Made by a program: the position numbers and the translations under genes. A stretch of 35,336 bases of DNA from JAFGMR01 sp964632755. GTDB lineage: Archaea > Halobacteriota > Methanosarcinia > Methanotrichales > Methanotrichaceae. How positions within the stretch are numbered: the first letter of the stretch is position 1; each line of letters starts with the position of its first letter. Positions 14,779 to 23,436 of this stretch are shown here, piece by piece. The stretch is taken from assembly GCA_964632755.1 (NCBI GenBank), contig CAZWDT010000029.1, positions 1-35,336 of the forward strand. The letters are read 5' to 3'. A model generated the notes under the pieces. That model searched no databases. It saw nothing but the letters and a program-made list of their open reading frames with translations, and was not told the DNA's origin.

Positions 14779-15235
14779 TATCCCCTTTCATGGCGCCGCT
14801 TCTAACGGAGACCGCAACACCCCTTCGGATCTGGAGCATCTCCAGCGGGGATAAAACGGCCTTTCCCGTCGCAAGGAGGGCGTCATCCTCGTCGACCACC
14901 AAGACCTCGTCGCCTGCCCTGATCATCGGGTCGACATCCACTATGTGGCGGGCAAATGCGTTTCCCCCCTTGGCGACGAATGGAGATGCCTCCTTTGACA
15001 CGACCGCACGAAGGCGGGGGAACGGGAGATGGTCGTGGAGAATGGACGCTCCGAGGATGCTGAGCGTGAAGAGGCCGTCTGACGCTCGAAGCGTTGCTAT
15101 CCTCTCCTCGCCAAAGAACAGGAACCTCAGCCGGCGTGTGCGAGAGAGACGATAGGACGTGCCATCGGGAAACAGGGCCTTTCCCGACCCGCGCCCGAAC
15201 TGGTAGTCGGCTATTATCCTTGCGCGTTGGAGCAT
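14753..15235 (-). CDS. PUA domain protein (archaeal, tRNA-modification-like)
   Basis: 160 aa from ATG 15235 (MLQRARIIADYQFG). The C-terminal 75 or so residues form a PUA RNA-binding domain: RLRAVVSKEASPFVAKGGNAFARHI..., DPMIRAGDEVLVVDEDDALLATGKAVLSP, and GVAVSVRSG. The N-terminal half resembles the pre-PUA part of archaeosine tRNA-guanine transglycosylase-related proteins (DYQFGRG, LFPDG, RTRRLRF...). It probably binds tRNA or rRNA, but no catalytic residues are evident. Upstream ORF extension to 15295 is unlikely because it crosses the promoter region. The stop lies within the last codons of the cysteine desulfurase gene on the other strand. Confidence 0.75.
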   Translation of the reverse strand: MLQRARIIADYQFGRGSGKALFPDGTSYRLSRTRRLRFLFFGEERIATLRASDGLFTLSILGASILHDHLPFPRLRAVVSKEASPFVAKGGNAFARHIVDVDPMIRAGDEVLVVDEDDALLATGKAVLSPLEMLQIRRGVAVSVRSGAMKGDITESQRSG

Positions 15236-15361
15236 CGCTATCCCTGCAACTGCCTGGGATAAAGATTTATGGTATGGTCGCAAGAGGCCCCCCATGCTTC
15301 GTGGCTCTATTTACCATAACCTATTTTGCCCCCTTTGTGGCATGGGGACAAATCCTTACAC

Positions 15362-15367
15362 GGTGAT
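15362..15367 (+). promoter_or_regulatory. Ribosome binding site GGTGAT fixing the TTG start of glyA
   Basis: GGTGAT lies 4 bases before the TTG at 15372. There is no ATG or GTG that would keep the conserved N-terminus, so this site decides the start. Confidence 0.65.
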
Positions 15368-15371
15368 TTGA

Positions 15372-16616
15372 TTGAACTCATTGGATGTCGTCGATCCGGA
15401 GATTGCCGCGGCCATAAGAGGGGAGATCCAACGGCAGAGGGATAACCTGGTGCTGATAGCGGCGGAGAATTTCACGAGCCAAGCAGTTATGGAGGCTCAG
15501 GCCTGCGTTATGACGAACAAGTACGCCGAGGGCTACCCTGGCAGGAGGTATTATCGCGGGTGCACCTACGTTGATAAGGCAGAGGAGCTGGCCCGCGATA
15601 GATGCAAGGCCCTCTTCGGCGCAGAGCACATAAACGTCCAGCCCCACAGCGGATCCCAGGCCAACATGGCCGCCTACTTCGCCACGATCAAGCCCGGCGA
15701 TACCATCATGGGCATGAACCTCGACCACGGTGGCCACCTCACCCACGGAAGCCCTGTCAACTTCTCAGGCAAGCTGTACAAGGTCATGCCCTATGGCGTC
15801 AACAAGGATACGGAGGCCTTGGACTACGGGGAGGTCCTGGAGGTGGCCAAGTCCTGCTCGCCGAAGATCATCGTCACCGGCGCCTCGGCCTACCCGCGCA
15901 TAATCGACTTCAAGGCCCTGCGCGAGGTGGCAGATGAGGTAGGCGCCCTGATGATGGCGGATATCGCCCATATCGCAGGGCTCGTCATTGCAGGAGCCCA
16001 TCCATCGCCCGTTCCCTATGCGGATATAGTCACCACGACCACCCACAAGACGCTGCGCGGCCCTAGAGGCGGCGTGATCATGTGCAAGAAGGAGCTTGCC
16101 CAGTCGATAGACCGCGCTGTCTTCCCCGGCATCCAGGGAGGGCCCTTGATGCACACGATAGCGGCCAAAGCCGTGGCCTTCAAGGAGGCGCTGACGCCTG
16201 AATTCAAGGAGTACCAGTTCCAAATCGTTAGAAACTCCCAGGCGCTTGCTAGAAGGCTGATGGATCTCGATTTCGAGCTCGTCTCCGGCGGGACCGACAA
16301 CCACCTGATGCTGGTCAAGCTTCTCAAGGAGGGAATCACCGGCAAGGAGGCGGACGAGACCCTGGAGCGGGCGGGAATTGCGCTCAACAAGAACATGATC
16401 CCATTCGATCCAAGGACCCCGTTCGTTACAAGCGGCATCCGAATAGGCACGCCCGCGGTTACCACCCGGGGCATGTTGGAGGGGGAGATGGCCGAGATCG
16501 CCGATCTGATCGCAGAGGTTATCAGGGATATCAAGAACGAGGAGACGATCGCCTCAGTCAGGGCAAGGGTGAAAGCCCTATGCGGTCGCTTCCCCCTCTA
16601 TCCGGAGCTAGGGTAG
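15372..16616 (+). CDS. glyA: Serine hydroxymethyltransferase
   Basis: A 414-aa PLP enzyme interconverting serine and glycine with transfer of a C1 unit to a pterin. Seen: LIAAENFTS, NKYAEGYPGRRYYRG (49-63), INVQPHSGSQAN, ADIAHIAGL, the PLP lysine K226 in TTTTHKTLRGPRGG, and NKNMIPFDPR near the end. Full length. It starts with TTG. It is followed after 1 bp by folD, so the pair handles folate-type C1 units; whether the pterin is tetrahydrofolate (as known for Methanosarcina barkeri) or tetrahydromethanopterin cannot be read from the sequence, but the presence of FolD favours tetrahydrofolate. Confidence 0.96.
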   Translation: MNSLDVVDPEIAAAIRGEIQRQRDNLVLIAAENFTSQAVMEAQACVMTNKYAEGYPGRRYYRGCTYVDKAEELARDRCKALFGAEHINVQPHSGSQANMAAYFATIKPGDTIMGMNLDHGGHLTHGSPVNFSGKLYKVMPYGVNKDTEALDYGEVLEVAKSCSPKIIVTGASAYPRIIDFKALREVADEVGALMMADIAHIAGLVIAGAHPSPVPYADIVTTTTHKTLRGPRGGVIMCKKELAQSIDRAVFPGIQGGPLMHTIAAKAVAFKEALTPEFKEYQFQIVRNSQALARRLMDLDFELVSGGTDNHLMLVKLLKEGITGKEADETLERAGIALNKNMIPFDPRTPFVTSGIRIGTPAVTTRGMLEGEMAEIADLIAEVIRDIKNEETIASVRARVKALCGRFPLYPELG

Positions 16617-16617
16617 G

Positions 16618-17463
16618 ATGATAATCGACGGAAAGGCCATGGCAGGGGAGGTGGAGAAAGAGACCAAGGCGAGGGTCGAGAGGCTTTCTGCCCGTGGGAT
16701 CACGCCAGGGCTTGCAACGATCCTAGTAGGGGAGAACCCGGCCTCCCAGATGTACATCCGCCTCAAGCATGCGGCCTGTCAGAGGGTCGGCATTCGTTCA
16801 AAGAACATCGTCCTTCCAGCCGATTCCTGCCAGGCCGATCTTTTGAAGGCGATTGATGAACTCAACTCAAGGGACGATGTCCACGGCATTTTGCTCCAGC
16901 TGCCGCTTCCGCCTGGCCTCGACCCCAAGGAGGCGATGATCGCCATAGCCCCGGAAAAAGACGTCGACGGCTTTCATCCCCAGAACATGGGGTCCCTCCT
17001 CCTGGGATCGGAGAGGCTCGTTCCCTGCACGCCAAAGGGCATCATTTACGCGCTCGATCGGCTGGGAGTCGAGCTCGAGGGCAAGGAGGCGGTGATAGTC
17101 GGCCACAGCAACGTCGTTGGAAAGCCGCTTGCAGCAATGATGCTCAACCGAAACGCAACCGTCCAAGTATGCCACGTATTCACCAAGGATCTTGCCGAGC
17201 ATACGAGACGTGCTGAGATACTGGTCGTTGCAGCGGGCGTCCCCTCCCTGATCAAGGCTGATATGGTGAGAGAGGGTGCGATCGTCTTCGATGTGGGCAT
17301 CAATCGAGTGGACGGAAAGACCGTTGGAGACGTGGACTACGAGGCCGTTAAGGATGTGGCAGGTGCCATCACCCCTGTTCCCGGCGGTGTTGGACCGCTC
17401 ACAGTATCCATGGTGCTCAGCCAGACACTCAATGCCGCGGAGGGCGAGGCCCGGGGGGCGTAA
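16618..17463 (+). CDS. folD: Bifunctional methylene-THF dehydrogenase / methenyl-THF cyclohydrolase
   Basis: 281 aa. FolD oxidises methylene-THF with NADP and hydrolyses methenyl-THF to formyl-THF, feeding purine and formyl-group synthesis. Seen: the catalytic Tyr46 and Lys50 in YIRLK, LLQLPLPPGLD (92-102), EKDVDGFHPQN (113-123), the Rossmann motif VIVGHSNVVGKP, and the closing TPVPGGVGPLTVSML-like segment (here VSMVLSQT). Full length. The ATG follows the glyA stop by 1 bp, with an overlapping purine-rich site, so the two are co-translated. Confidence 0.96.
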   Translation: MIIDGKAMAGEVEKETKARVERLSARGITPGLATILVGENPASQMYIRLKHAACQRVGIRSKNIVLPADSCQADLLKAIDELNSRDDVHGILLQLPLPPGLDPKEAMIAIAPEKDVDGFHPQNMGSLLLGSERLVPCTPKGIIYALDRLGVELEGKEAVIVGHSNVVGKPLAAMMLNRNATVQVCHVFTKDLAEHTRRAEILVVAAGVPSLIKADMVREGAIVFDVGINRVDGKTVGDVDYEAVKDVAGAITPVPGGVGPLTVSMVLSQTLNAAEGEARGA

Positions 17464-17478
17464 GCTCTGTCCCTCGTC

Positions 17479-18063
17479 TTGGCCTATGCCGGGAAGAGGG
17501 TTGCGATGGTCGCTGGCGACCGCCGCTCCATAACCTTTGAGGGGGACTGCTCGAATCTCGAGGAAGAGATATACTCCGGTGGGATCGTGGGGGACGAGGA
17601 GCTCCAAGAGAGGGCAGTTGCCCTCAAAGCCAATATCGCAGTCTTCGACAACAGGGAGAAGGTATGGCAACGCGGCCCAGTCCTGATCGGCGAGGTGACC
17701 GAGATATCCCCTACGGTGGAGAAGCGAAGGCGGGCCTACGTCACGCCCGGTGCCTTCCTATTGGTCCAGGTGATCGATGGATTGGTCGAGATCTCAGGCG
17801 AGGGCAGCTCATCGGCAATAGTGCTTGGAAACAAGATCACTCGAAAGGTCGCCGAGGCTGCGCTTGCCCGGGCAAGGGGAAGGTTGGACGAGAACCTCTT
17901 CAGGTCGATATTCAGTGAGGCACGGCGAAGATCTGCCTCGGTCAGCCCCGATTGCAGTCTCATCCAGATCCGAGAGGCTCCCCCTCGCCCGAAGGAGGCG
18001 CTCGTCCGGGCGCTCGATGAGGACTGCCGGGCCGAAGGTTGGAAGTTATGCGTTCAGCGGTGA
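17479..18063 (+). CDS. DUF2121 family archaeal protein
   Basis: About 194 aa. I recognise the archaeal DUF2121 family by its opening (AYAGKRVAMVAGDRR), LEEEIYSGG, KVWQRGPVLIGEV, TPGAFLLVQV and SSSAIVLGNKITRKVA. The AGDRR-like start recalls proteasome-type Ntn folds, but the function is unknown. The start is uncertain. The TTG at 17479 is the first standard codon, but it is 18 bases from the GGGGGG purine run at the end of folD. An in-frame CTG at 17467 would give (M)SLVLAYAGK, which fits the family N-terminus and has normal spacing. It is co-directional with folD and overlaps mobA by 16 bp. Confidence 0.8.
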   Translation: MAYAGKRVAMVAGDRRSITFEGDCSNLEEEIYSGGIVGDEELQERAVALKANIAVFDNREKVWQRGPVLIGEVTEISPTVEKRRRAYVTPGAFLLVQVIDGLVEISGEGSSSAIVLGNKITRKVAEAALARARGRLDENLFRSIFSEARRRSASVSPDCSLIQIREAPPRPKEALVRALDEDCRAEGWKLCVQR

Positions 18064-18743
18064 TCCTTGCTGGCGGCATGGGTCGGCGGATCGGCATGGA
18101 GAAGGCCTTCATCGAGTTCTCGGGGAAGAGCTTGATAGAGAGGACGCTAAAGACCCTCCGCCCGGTTGTCGACGAGCTGGTAGTGGTTGCACGAGACCCG
18201 GACCAATCCCGGAGGCTGGAAGCGATCCTGGATGATGCATCGATCACATGTGACCTTATCCCCGGCCAGGGGCCAGTTGCGGGAATCCAGGCGGGGCTTC
18301 TGAAGGCCTCTGGAAAGTACGCCTTTGCCTGCGGCTGCGACCTTCCCTTTCTAAACGCCCGTGTGGTCGAGATGCTCTTCGAGAAGGCAGAAGGATACCA
18401 TGCCGCAGTTCCTCGAAAGGACGGATATGCCGAGCGTCTGCATGCGGTCTACAACAGGGCAAAGATGGAGGAGGCCTCACGCTGCGCCCTTGACGAGGGC
18501 GAGCGCAGGATCTCTGCACCGCTATCGAGACTGAATGTCAACTACGTGGACTCTGAGGCATTACGATCCCTGGATCGAGAGCTCCTGACTTTCTTCAACC
18601 TGAACACGGCAGAGGATCTCCGGATGGCTCAGGCGATCTCTATAGGCGGCCCTTCAATAGCTGGTAGACGACATACACCACCAGGGCGAAGAGCGCGAGC
18701 TGTGCCAGGAACCATAGGGGGCCCCATAGAAAGGCCACTATGA
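18048..18743 (+). CDS. mobA: Molybdenum cofactor guanylyltransferase
   Basis: 231 aa from ATG 18048. MobA attaches GMP to molybdopterin to form the MGD cofactor. Seen: the nucleotide-binding signature LAGGMGRRIGMEKAF near the start, GPVAGIQAGL, CDLPFL (the metal-binding Asp) and the family-typical ending FFNLNTAEDL. In methanogens MGD is needed by formylmethanofuran dehydrogenase. A normal MobA would end near residue 200. This ORF continues 30-odd residues further with a Gly/Arg/Pro-rich tail that is antisense to the small membrane gene at 18640-18825; the tail is probably not conserved. It overlaps the DUF2121 gene by 16 bp. Confidence 0.88.
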   Translation: MRSAVILAGGMGRRIGMEKAFIEFSGKSLIERTLKTLRPVVDELVVVARDPDQSRRLEAILDDASITCDLIPGQGPVAGIQAGLLKASGKYAFACGCDLPFLNARVVEMLFEKAEGYHAAVPRKDGYAERLHAVYNRAKMEEASRCALDEGERRISAPLSRLNVNYVDSEALRSLDRELLTFFNLNTAEDLRMAQAISIGGPSIAGRRHTPPGRRARAVPGTIGGPIERPL

Positions 18744-18825
18744 GCACTGCCCCTACTATCAAGAGGACGTTTCGCAGTTGACCGTTTCTTATTGGTATCC
18801 TTCTGCTTCTCCTTCCATAGCTCAT
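18640..18825 (-). CDS. Small membrane protein, two transmembrane segments
   Basis: 61 aa: a basic N-terminus (SYGRRSRRIPIRNGQLR), then LLIVGAVLIVAFLWGPLWFL and LALFALVVYVVYQLL, ending KGRL. The hydrophobic pattern is that of a real membrane hairpin rather than chance. An AGG-type site precedes the ATG at 18825. It overlaps the last 104 bp of mobA on the opposite strand. No family is assigned. Confidence 0.6.
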   Translation of the reverse strand: MSYGRRSRRIPIRNGQLRNVLLIVGAVLIVAFLWGPLWFLAQLALFALVVYVVYQLLKGRL

Positions 18826-18907
18826 GGACCTGTCCTCGCCTTGCCTTACGTAAATAGCTGTCCCCGCATACCAAAAGCGTTATACCTGCCTCTGCCACTG
18901 GGGGTCT

Positions 18908-18913
18908 GGTGAT
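18908..18913 (+). promoter_or_regulatory. Ribosome binding site GGTGAT fixing the TTG start of tyrS
   Basis: GGTGAT lies 5 bases before the TTG at 18919, the same arrangement as at glyA. No ATG or GTG is available at the conserved N-terminus. Confidence 0.65.
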
Positions 18914-18918
18914 ACCCA

Positions 18919-19884
18919 TTGGATAGGCTGGAGCTGGTGGTCAGGAACGCTGAGGAGATCGTAACGCAAAAAGAGCTGGAGGACCTGCTGGATGGAAAGG
19001 GACATCCCCGGGCCTATGTTGGATACGAGACCAGCGGCAAGGTTCACCTGGGCCACATGCTCACAGCGAACAAGCTGATCGACCTGCAGAAGGCGGGATT
19101 CGACGTGGTGGTGCTGCTAGCCGACCTGCATGCTTACCTGAACGAGAAGGGAAGCCTCGATGAGGTCCGAAGAACTGCGGACTACAACAAGGAGTGCTTC
19201 ATGGCGCTCGGGCTCGATTCGGAGAGGACGGAGTTCATCTATGGCACCGACTACCAGCTCAAGCCAGAATATGTGATCAAGGTCCTTCAGATGGCCCGAA
19301 ACACAACGCTGAACCGGGCTCGTCGGAGCATGGACGAGGTCAGCCGAAACGCCGAGACACCCATGGTATCTCAGATGATCTATCCCTTGATGCAGGCAGT
19401 GGATATCGCCGACCTCAGGGTGGACCTGGCCGTTGGCGGAATCGATCAGCGAAAGATCCACATGCTCGCAAGGGAGGAGCTTCCCCGGATGGGCCTTCCC
19501 GCTCCCGTATGCCTTCATACCCCCCTCATCCCGGGGCTCGACGGAAAGAAGATGTCGTCATCGAAAGGAAACAACATCTCAGTGGACGAGCCGGCAGTCG
19601 ATATCGAGAAGAAGATCATGGCCGCATTCTGCCCGGCGAAGGTGACCGAGGACAACCCGGTAACGGAGATCTTCAAGTACCACATATTCCCGCGCGTAGA
19701 AGAGGTCGCTGTAAGAAGGCCTGCCAAGTTCGGAGGGGATGTCGTCTACTCGAAGTACGAGGAGATGGAGGCCGATTTCAAGGGCGGAATCCTCCACCCG
19801 ATGGACATGAAGAAAGCTGCCGCATCATACCTCATAGAGATCCTGGAGCCTGTGAGAACCAGGATCGAGAATTGGAAGGCCTAA
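18919..19884 (+). CDS. tyrS: Tyrosyl-tRNA synthetase, archaeal type
   Basis: A 321-aa class I synthetase charging tRNA-Tyr. Seen: the HIGH-type motif HLGH at 43-46 and KMSSS at 211-215, the tyrosine-contact residues Y36 and D162 (equivalent by alignment from memory to Y32 and D158 of the Methanocaldococcus enzyme), LLADLHAYLN, RARRSM and the closing HPMDMKKA. It is the short archaeal/eukaryotic form without the bacterial S4 domain. It starts with TTG behind GGTGAT. It is convergent with cdc48; the 219-bp gap between them (19885-20103) holds only a run of nine G at 19975-19983. Confidence 0.97.
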   Translation: MDRLELVVRNAEEIVTQKELEDLLDGKGHPRAYVGYETSGKVHLGHMLTANKLIDLQKAGFDVVVLLADLHAYLNEKGSLDEVRRTADYNKECFMALGLDSERTEFIYGTDYQLKPEYVIKVLQMARNTTLNRARRSMDEVSRNAETPMVSQMIYPLMQAVDIADLRVDLAVGGIDQRKIHMLAREELPRMGLPAPVCLHTPLIPGLDGKKMSSSKGNNISVDEPAVDIEKKIMAAFCPAKVTEDNPVTEIFKYHIFPRVEEVAVRRPAKFGGDVVYSKYEEMEADFKGGILHPMDMKKAAASYLIEILEPVRTRIENWKA

Positions 19885-20103
19885 GGGGATTTTCCAAGAA
19901 AAGGGAAGCCTCGATCGTGGGCATTCGGCAAAGGTCGCCTGGATGCCCGGTCCAGGCGTTCCCGAAGATGACAAGGGGGGGGGCACTGGGAATTTGAGAC
20001 TCCTTCTCATCTTCTGTTTCACCCATACCAAAGGGCGAAGAGCCAACTGGGATATTTCTGCTTTCGGATTACGCATGGGGGACGAGAGGGGCCATCTGTG
20101 GCC

Positions 20104-22380
20104 TCAGGCGTACATATCTCCCCTCTCGATCTCCCGGGACGCCTTCTTTCGAAGAGCCTCCCCTAGCAACGAGTAATACTTCTGCGTGTCAGGTGTAACC
20201 GACGGGCCGATATCCTCCATGGCGGCGAGAAAGTGCCTCTGGAGCACCTCTGAGGCGTTCATATTCTCCCGAAGAGCCATGCGTCCGGCCTTCCTGCAGA
20301 CAGCCGCAATGTCCGCTCCCGTGTAGTTGCTGGAGAGCTTCACCAGCTCGTCGACTTCAACATCCGAGGAGAGGGGCATGGACTTTAGGTGGACCTCGAA
20401 TATCTTCTTCCGGGAGGCGGGATCGGGGACGGGGACCATTATCAGCTCGTCGAAGCGCCCTGGTCGAAGGAGCGCGGGATCTACGATGTCCGGCCTGTTG
20501 GTTGCCCCGATTACGACTACTCCGTGGAGCTCCTCGAGGCCGTCCATCTCGCTCAAGAGCTGGTTTACGACGCGCTCTGTCACGTGAGGCTCGCCCGCGC
20601 CTCCGCCCCGGATGGGGACTAAGGCGTCGAGCTCGTCGAGGAAGATGATCGCGGGCGCAACCTGCCTTGCCTTCTTGAAGATCTCTTCTACGCGCTTCTC
20701 GCTCTCTCCATACCACTTGGAGAGCAGCGCGCTTCCCTTCGCAGTTATGAAGTTGGAGTCGCTCTCGTTGGCAATGGCCTTTGCAAGCATCGTCTTTCCA
20801 GTGCCTGGAGGCCCGTAGAGGAGGACGCCCTTCGGCGCATCGATCCCAAGTCGCTTGAAGCTCTCGGCGTTTCTGAGAGGCCACTCCACAGCCTCGACAA
20901 GCAGCTGCTTTACGCCCTCGAGGCCGCCTACGTCCTCCCAGGTGACCTTTGGAACCTCTATCATGATCTCTCGCATCGCCGAGGGCTGGATCTCCCGAAG
21001 CGCTGCCTCGAAATCCTCCTTGTGGACGATGAGCCGGTCGAGTATCTCTTCTGGGATCGTTGGCTCGTCGAGGTCGATCTCGGGAAGGACACGGCGAAGC
21101 GAGTTCATGGCAGCCTCCCTGGAGACTGCTGCGATATCGGCCCCCACGAAGCCGTATGTGAGCTCGGCAAACTCGTCTATGTCGACGTCCTCCGAGAGCG
21201 GCATGCCCCTCGTGTGGATCTGGAAGATCTCGCGCCTTCCATCGAAGTCGGGGACTCCTAGCTCGATCTCGCGATCGAATCGGCCCGGGCGGCGAAGAGC
21301 CATATCGAGGGCTTCAGGCCTATTGGTCGAGCCGATCACGATCACGTTCTTTCGCTCGGTAAGCCCGTCCATCAAGGAGAGGAGCTGGGCCACGACGCGG
21401 CGCTCGACCTCGCCCGTCACCTCGCCTCGCTTGGGAGCAATCGAGTCGAGCTCGTCGAGGAAGATGATAGCAGGGGTGTTCTTCTCAGCCTCCTCGAAGA
21501 GATCCCTTAGAGCCTTCTCGCTCTCCCCGTAGTACTTGGACATGATCTCCGGGCCGTTTATCGATATGAAGTAGGAGTCGCTCTCATTTGCAACGGCCTT
21601 TGCAAGCATCGTCTTTCCAGTCCCCGGCGGTCCGTGGAGCAAGACCCCCTTTGGCGGATCGATTCCCAGCCGGTCGAAGAGCTCCGGATGCTTGAGGGGA
21701 AGCTCGATCATCTCCCTCACCTTTCCGATCGCCTGCTTTATTCCTCCGACGTCCTCGTAGCAGACAGAAGGGACCGATCTCTCAGATATCTCCACAGCCT
21801 GGGGGAGGAGCTCGACCTCCGTTCCCTCGGTGATCTTCACTATCCCCCCGGGCGTCGTCGAGATGACCCTGAGCTTGATCTCGCCAAGGCCGAAAGCCTG
21901 AGCCCCGATGAATCCTCGAAAGATCTCCTCGAACATGGTATCGCGGCCAAACGAGGTGCTGGGAGGCCTCCTCACGCTCGTCGTTGAGATGACGTCCCCC
22001 TTGCAGACGGGGCGGCCCTGGAACACCTTGGTCAGGACCTCGCCCGGGGCGAAGATCTGCATGCCCTTCGTGACCGGGGCAAGGGTCACGTGCTTTGCCT
22101 CGGACCATTCGGCCCTCCTCAGCTCCACGTACTGGCCGATGCTCGTCCCGGCATTGGAGCGGATCAGGCCGTCCATCCTGATGATATCGAGCCCCTGGTC
22201 TGCAGCATAGGCGCTGACGACAAGGGCGGCGGTCGTCCTCGATCCCCTGACCTCGACGACGTCAAGGGGCCGCAGGCCTACCTTCCCCATGTACTCCTCG
22301 CCCGCCCGAGCTATGCCCTTCCCCACGTCCCTCTGATCTGCCTCGGCGACCTTCAGCCGAAGGGATTCCCCATCGCTCAT
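20104..22380 (-). CDS. cdc48: Cdc48/VAT-type AAA+ ATPase
   Basis: 758 aa from ATG 22380, which has GAGGGTG upstream; the TTG nine codons earlier is less likely. Order: the N-terminal double-psi barrel and substrate domain (1-180, LRLKVAEADQRDVGKGIAR...), then D1 with Walker A GPPGTGKT at 250-257 and Walker B FLDELD at 308-313, then D2 with GPPGTGKT at 523-530 and DELD at 582-585, plus paired RPGRFD arginine-finger regions. It forms a hexameric unfoldase that threads proteins, often to the proteasome, in the cytoplasm. The C-terminus ends GDMYA; the aromatic Tyr resembles the family's terminal activation motif. A TATA box at 22451-22460 drives it, divergent from the phosphoribosyltransferase gene. 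Confidence 0.95.
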   Translation of the reverse strand: MSDGESLRLKVAEADQRDVGKGIARAGEEYMGKVGLRPLDVVEVRGSRTTAALVVSAYAADQGLDIIRMDGLIRSNAGTSIGQYVELRRAEWSEAKHVTLAPVTKGMQIFAPGEVLTKVFQGRPVCKGDVISTTSVRRPPSTSFGRDTMFEEIFRGFIGAQAFGLGEIKLRVISTTPGGIVKITEGTEVELLPQAVEISERSVPSVCYEDVGGIKQAIGKVREMIELPLKHPELFDRLGIDPPKGVLLHGPPGTGKTMLAKAVANESDSYFISINGPEIMSKYYGESEKALRDLFEEAEKNTPAIIFLDELDSIAPKRGEVTGEVERRVVAQLLSLMDGLTERKNVIVIGSTNRPEALDMALRRPGRFDREIELGVPDFDGRREIFQIHTRGMPLSEDVDIDEFAELTYGFVGADIAAVSREAAMNSLRRVLPEIDLDEPTIPEEILDRLIVHKEDFEAALREIQPSAMREIMIEVPKVTWEDVGGLEGVKQLLVEAVEWPLRNAESFKRLGIDAPKGVLLYGPPGTGKTMLAKAIANESDSNFITAKGSALLSKWYGESEKRVEEIFKKARQVAPAIIFLDELDALVPIRGGGAGEPHVTERVVNQLLSEMDGLEELHGVVVIGATNRPDIVDPALLRPGRFDELIMVPVPDPASRKKIFEVHLKSMPLSSDVEVDELVKLSSNYTGADIAAVCRKAGRMALRENMNASEVLQRHFLAAMEDIGPSVTPDTQKYYSLLGEALRKKASREIERGDMYA

Positions 22381-22450
22381 ATCTTTTACACCCTCTTGTA
22401 GAGACAACTCCGCATCCTTCTTATTTAGAGGTTTCTTTTATCTTCAGGAG

Positions 22451-22460
22451 TATATAAAAC
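22451..22460 (-). promoter_or_regulatory. TATA box of cdc48
   Basis: Minus-strand GTTTTATATA, about 75 bases before ATG 22380, predicting a leader of some 45 nt that contains the GAGGGTG site. Confidence 0.6.
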
Positions 22461-22512
22461 ATACATCGGCCCTATGAGGTAGGCCGTCGGAGCAACGCCG
22501 ATATCCTTCGCC

Positions 22513-22523
22513 GATATATTTAA
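22513..22523 (+). promoter_or_regulatory. TATA box of the purine phosphoribosyltransferase gene
   Basis: GATATATTTAA centred about 42 bases before ATG 22561, with GGAGAG as ribosome binding site close to the start. Confidence 0.6.
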
Positions 22524-22560
22524 GCTGAAGGCTGCCCGAAGTGCTACTGGAGAGATTGAG

Positions 22561-23130
22561 ATGTTAGAGATTCTCAAGAGGTCGCTATTGGAGGCCCCGG
22601 TCTACAAGAGGGGCGAGTACCACTACTTCATCCACCCAATCACAGACGGCGTCCCCCAAGTCAAGCCGTCCTTGATCAGGGAGGTCGTAAGCCAGATCAT
22701 CCGCATGGCAGATATGGACGTCGACAAGATCGTGACGATTGAGGCGATGGGAATCCCCATAGGGATGGCCCTCTCCCTTGCAACCGACATACCCCTTGTG
22801 ATCATCCGCAAGAGAAAGTACGGCCTTCCAGGAGAGATCGAGATCAGCCAGGTGACTGGATACTCCAAGTCAGAGCTCTTCCTAAACGGCATCGATGAAG
22901 GGGACAGGGTGATCGTTGTCGACGACGTTGTTAGCACCGGGGGAACTGCCCTTGCAACCCTCGAGGCGCTCAAGGCCGCGGGAGCAATCGTAAAGGACCT
23001 CGTGGTCGTAATCGAGAGGGGCGATGGCGCAGAGAGGCTTTCTGCAAAGGGCCATGGGATCAAGACGATGGTCCGCGTGGAGGTCGGAGAGAGGGGTGTT
23101 ACCAAGGTGGAGGAGACCTATCGGCGCTAG
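22561..23130 (+). CDS. hpt: Hypoxanthine/guanine phosphoribosyltransferase, archaeal type
   Basis: 189 aa. It salvages purine bases by joining them to PRPP. Seen: the archaeal N-terminus LKRSLLEAPVYKRGEYHYFIHPITDGVP, TIEAMGIPIG, RKRKYGLPGE and the PRPP-binding loop RVIVVDDVVSTGGTALA. It is related to adenine phosphoribosyltransferases, and the base preference cannot be settled from sequence alone; the archaeal family is characterised as Hpt. It is followed after 42 bp by the DUF357 gene, probably in one transcript. Confidence 0.9.
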   Translation: MLEILKRSLLEAPVYKRGEYHYFIHPITDGVPQVKPSLIREVVSQIIRMADMDVDKIVTIEAMGIPIGMALSLATDIPLVIIRKRKYGLPGEIEISQVTGYSKSELFLNGIDEGDRVIVVDDVVSTGGTALATLEALKAAGAIVKDLVVVIERGDGAERLSAKGHGIKTMVRVEVGERGVTKVEETYRR

Positions 23131-23172
23131 AGGTTCCGATTCTCATTCGATGCACAAGGCGGGCTTGATGGG

Positions 23173-23436
23173 ATGAGCGATGAAACGGACCTCGATGGAA
23201 GGCTTCGGGAGGAGACGCTCAAGTGGCTCAGCCGGGCCGAGGAGAGGCTCGAGGGTGTTACCCTCCGGGGGGAGGAGCGGTATCTCGAGAACATCAAGGC
23301 ATACATCTCCGATGCCAGGTACTTCCTCGATCGAGGCGACCTCGTCCGGTCGTTCGAGGCCGTGATCTGGGCCTGGGCCTGGCTCGAGATCGGCCTCGAT
23401 ATCCATGTGCTCGAAACGGCGGAGGAGAGGAGATAA
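23173..23436 (+). CDS. DUF357 family archaeal protein
   Basis: An 87-aa helical protein recognised as DUF357 by YLENIKAYISDARYFLDRGDL and SFEAVIWAWAWLEIGLD. The family is archaeal and uncharacterised, and forms a compact helical bundle. It begins MSDETDLDG and ends in a charged tail. The ribosome binding site is weak, and the gene lies just after the phosphoribosyltransferase gene on the same strand, so co-transcription is likely. Confidence 0.8.
   Translation: MSDETDLDGRLREETLKWLSRAEERLEGVTLRGEERYLENIKAYISDARYFLDRGDLVRSFEAVIWAWAWLEIGLDIHVLETAEERR

Noticed and set aside
19975..19983. Run of nine G between tyrS and cdc48 as a regulatory G-rich element
   Set aside because: A single run without further G-tracts; no G-quadruplex pattern is present.
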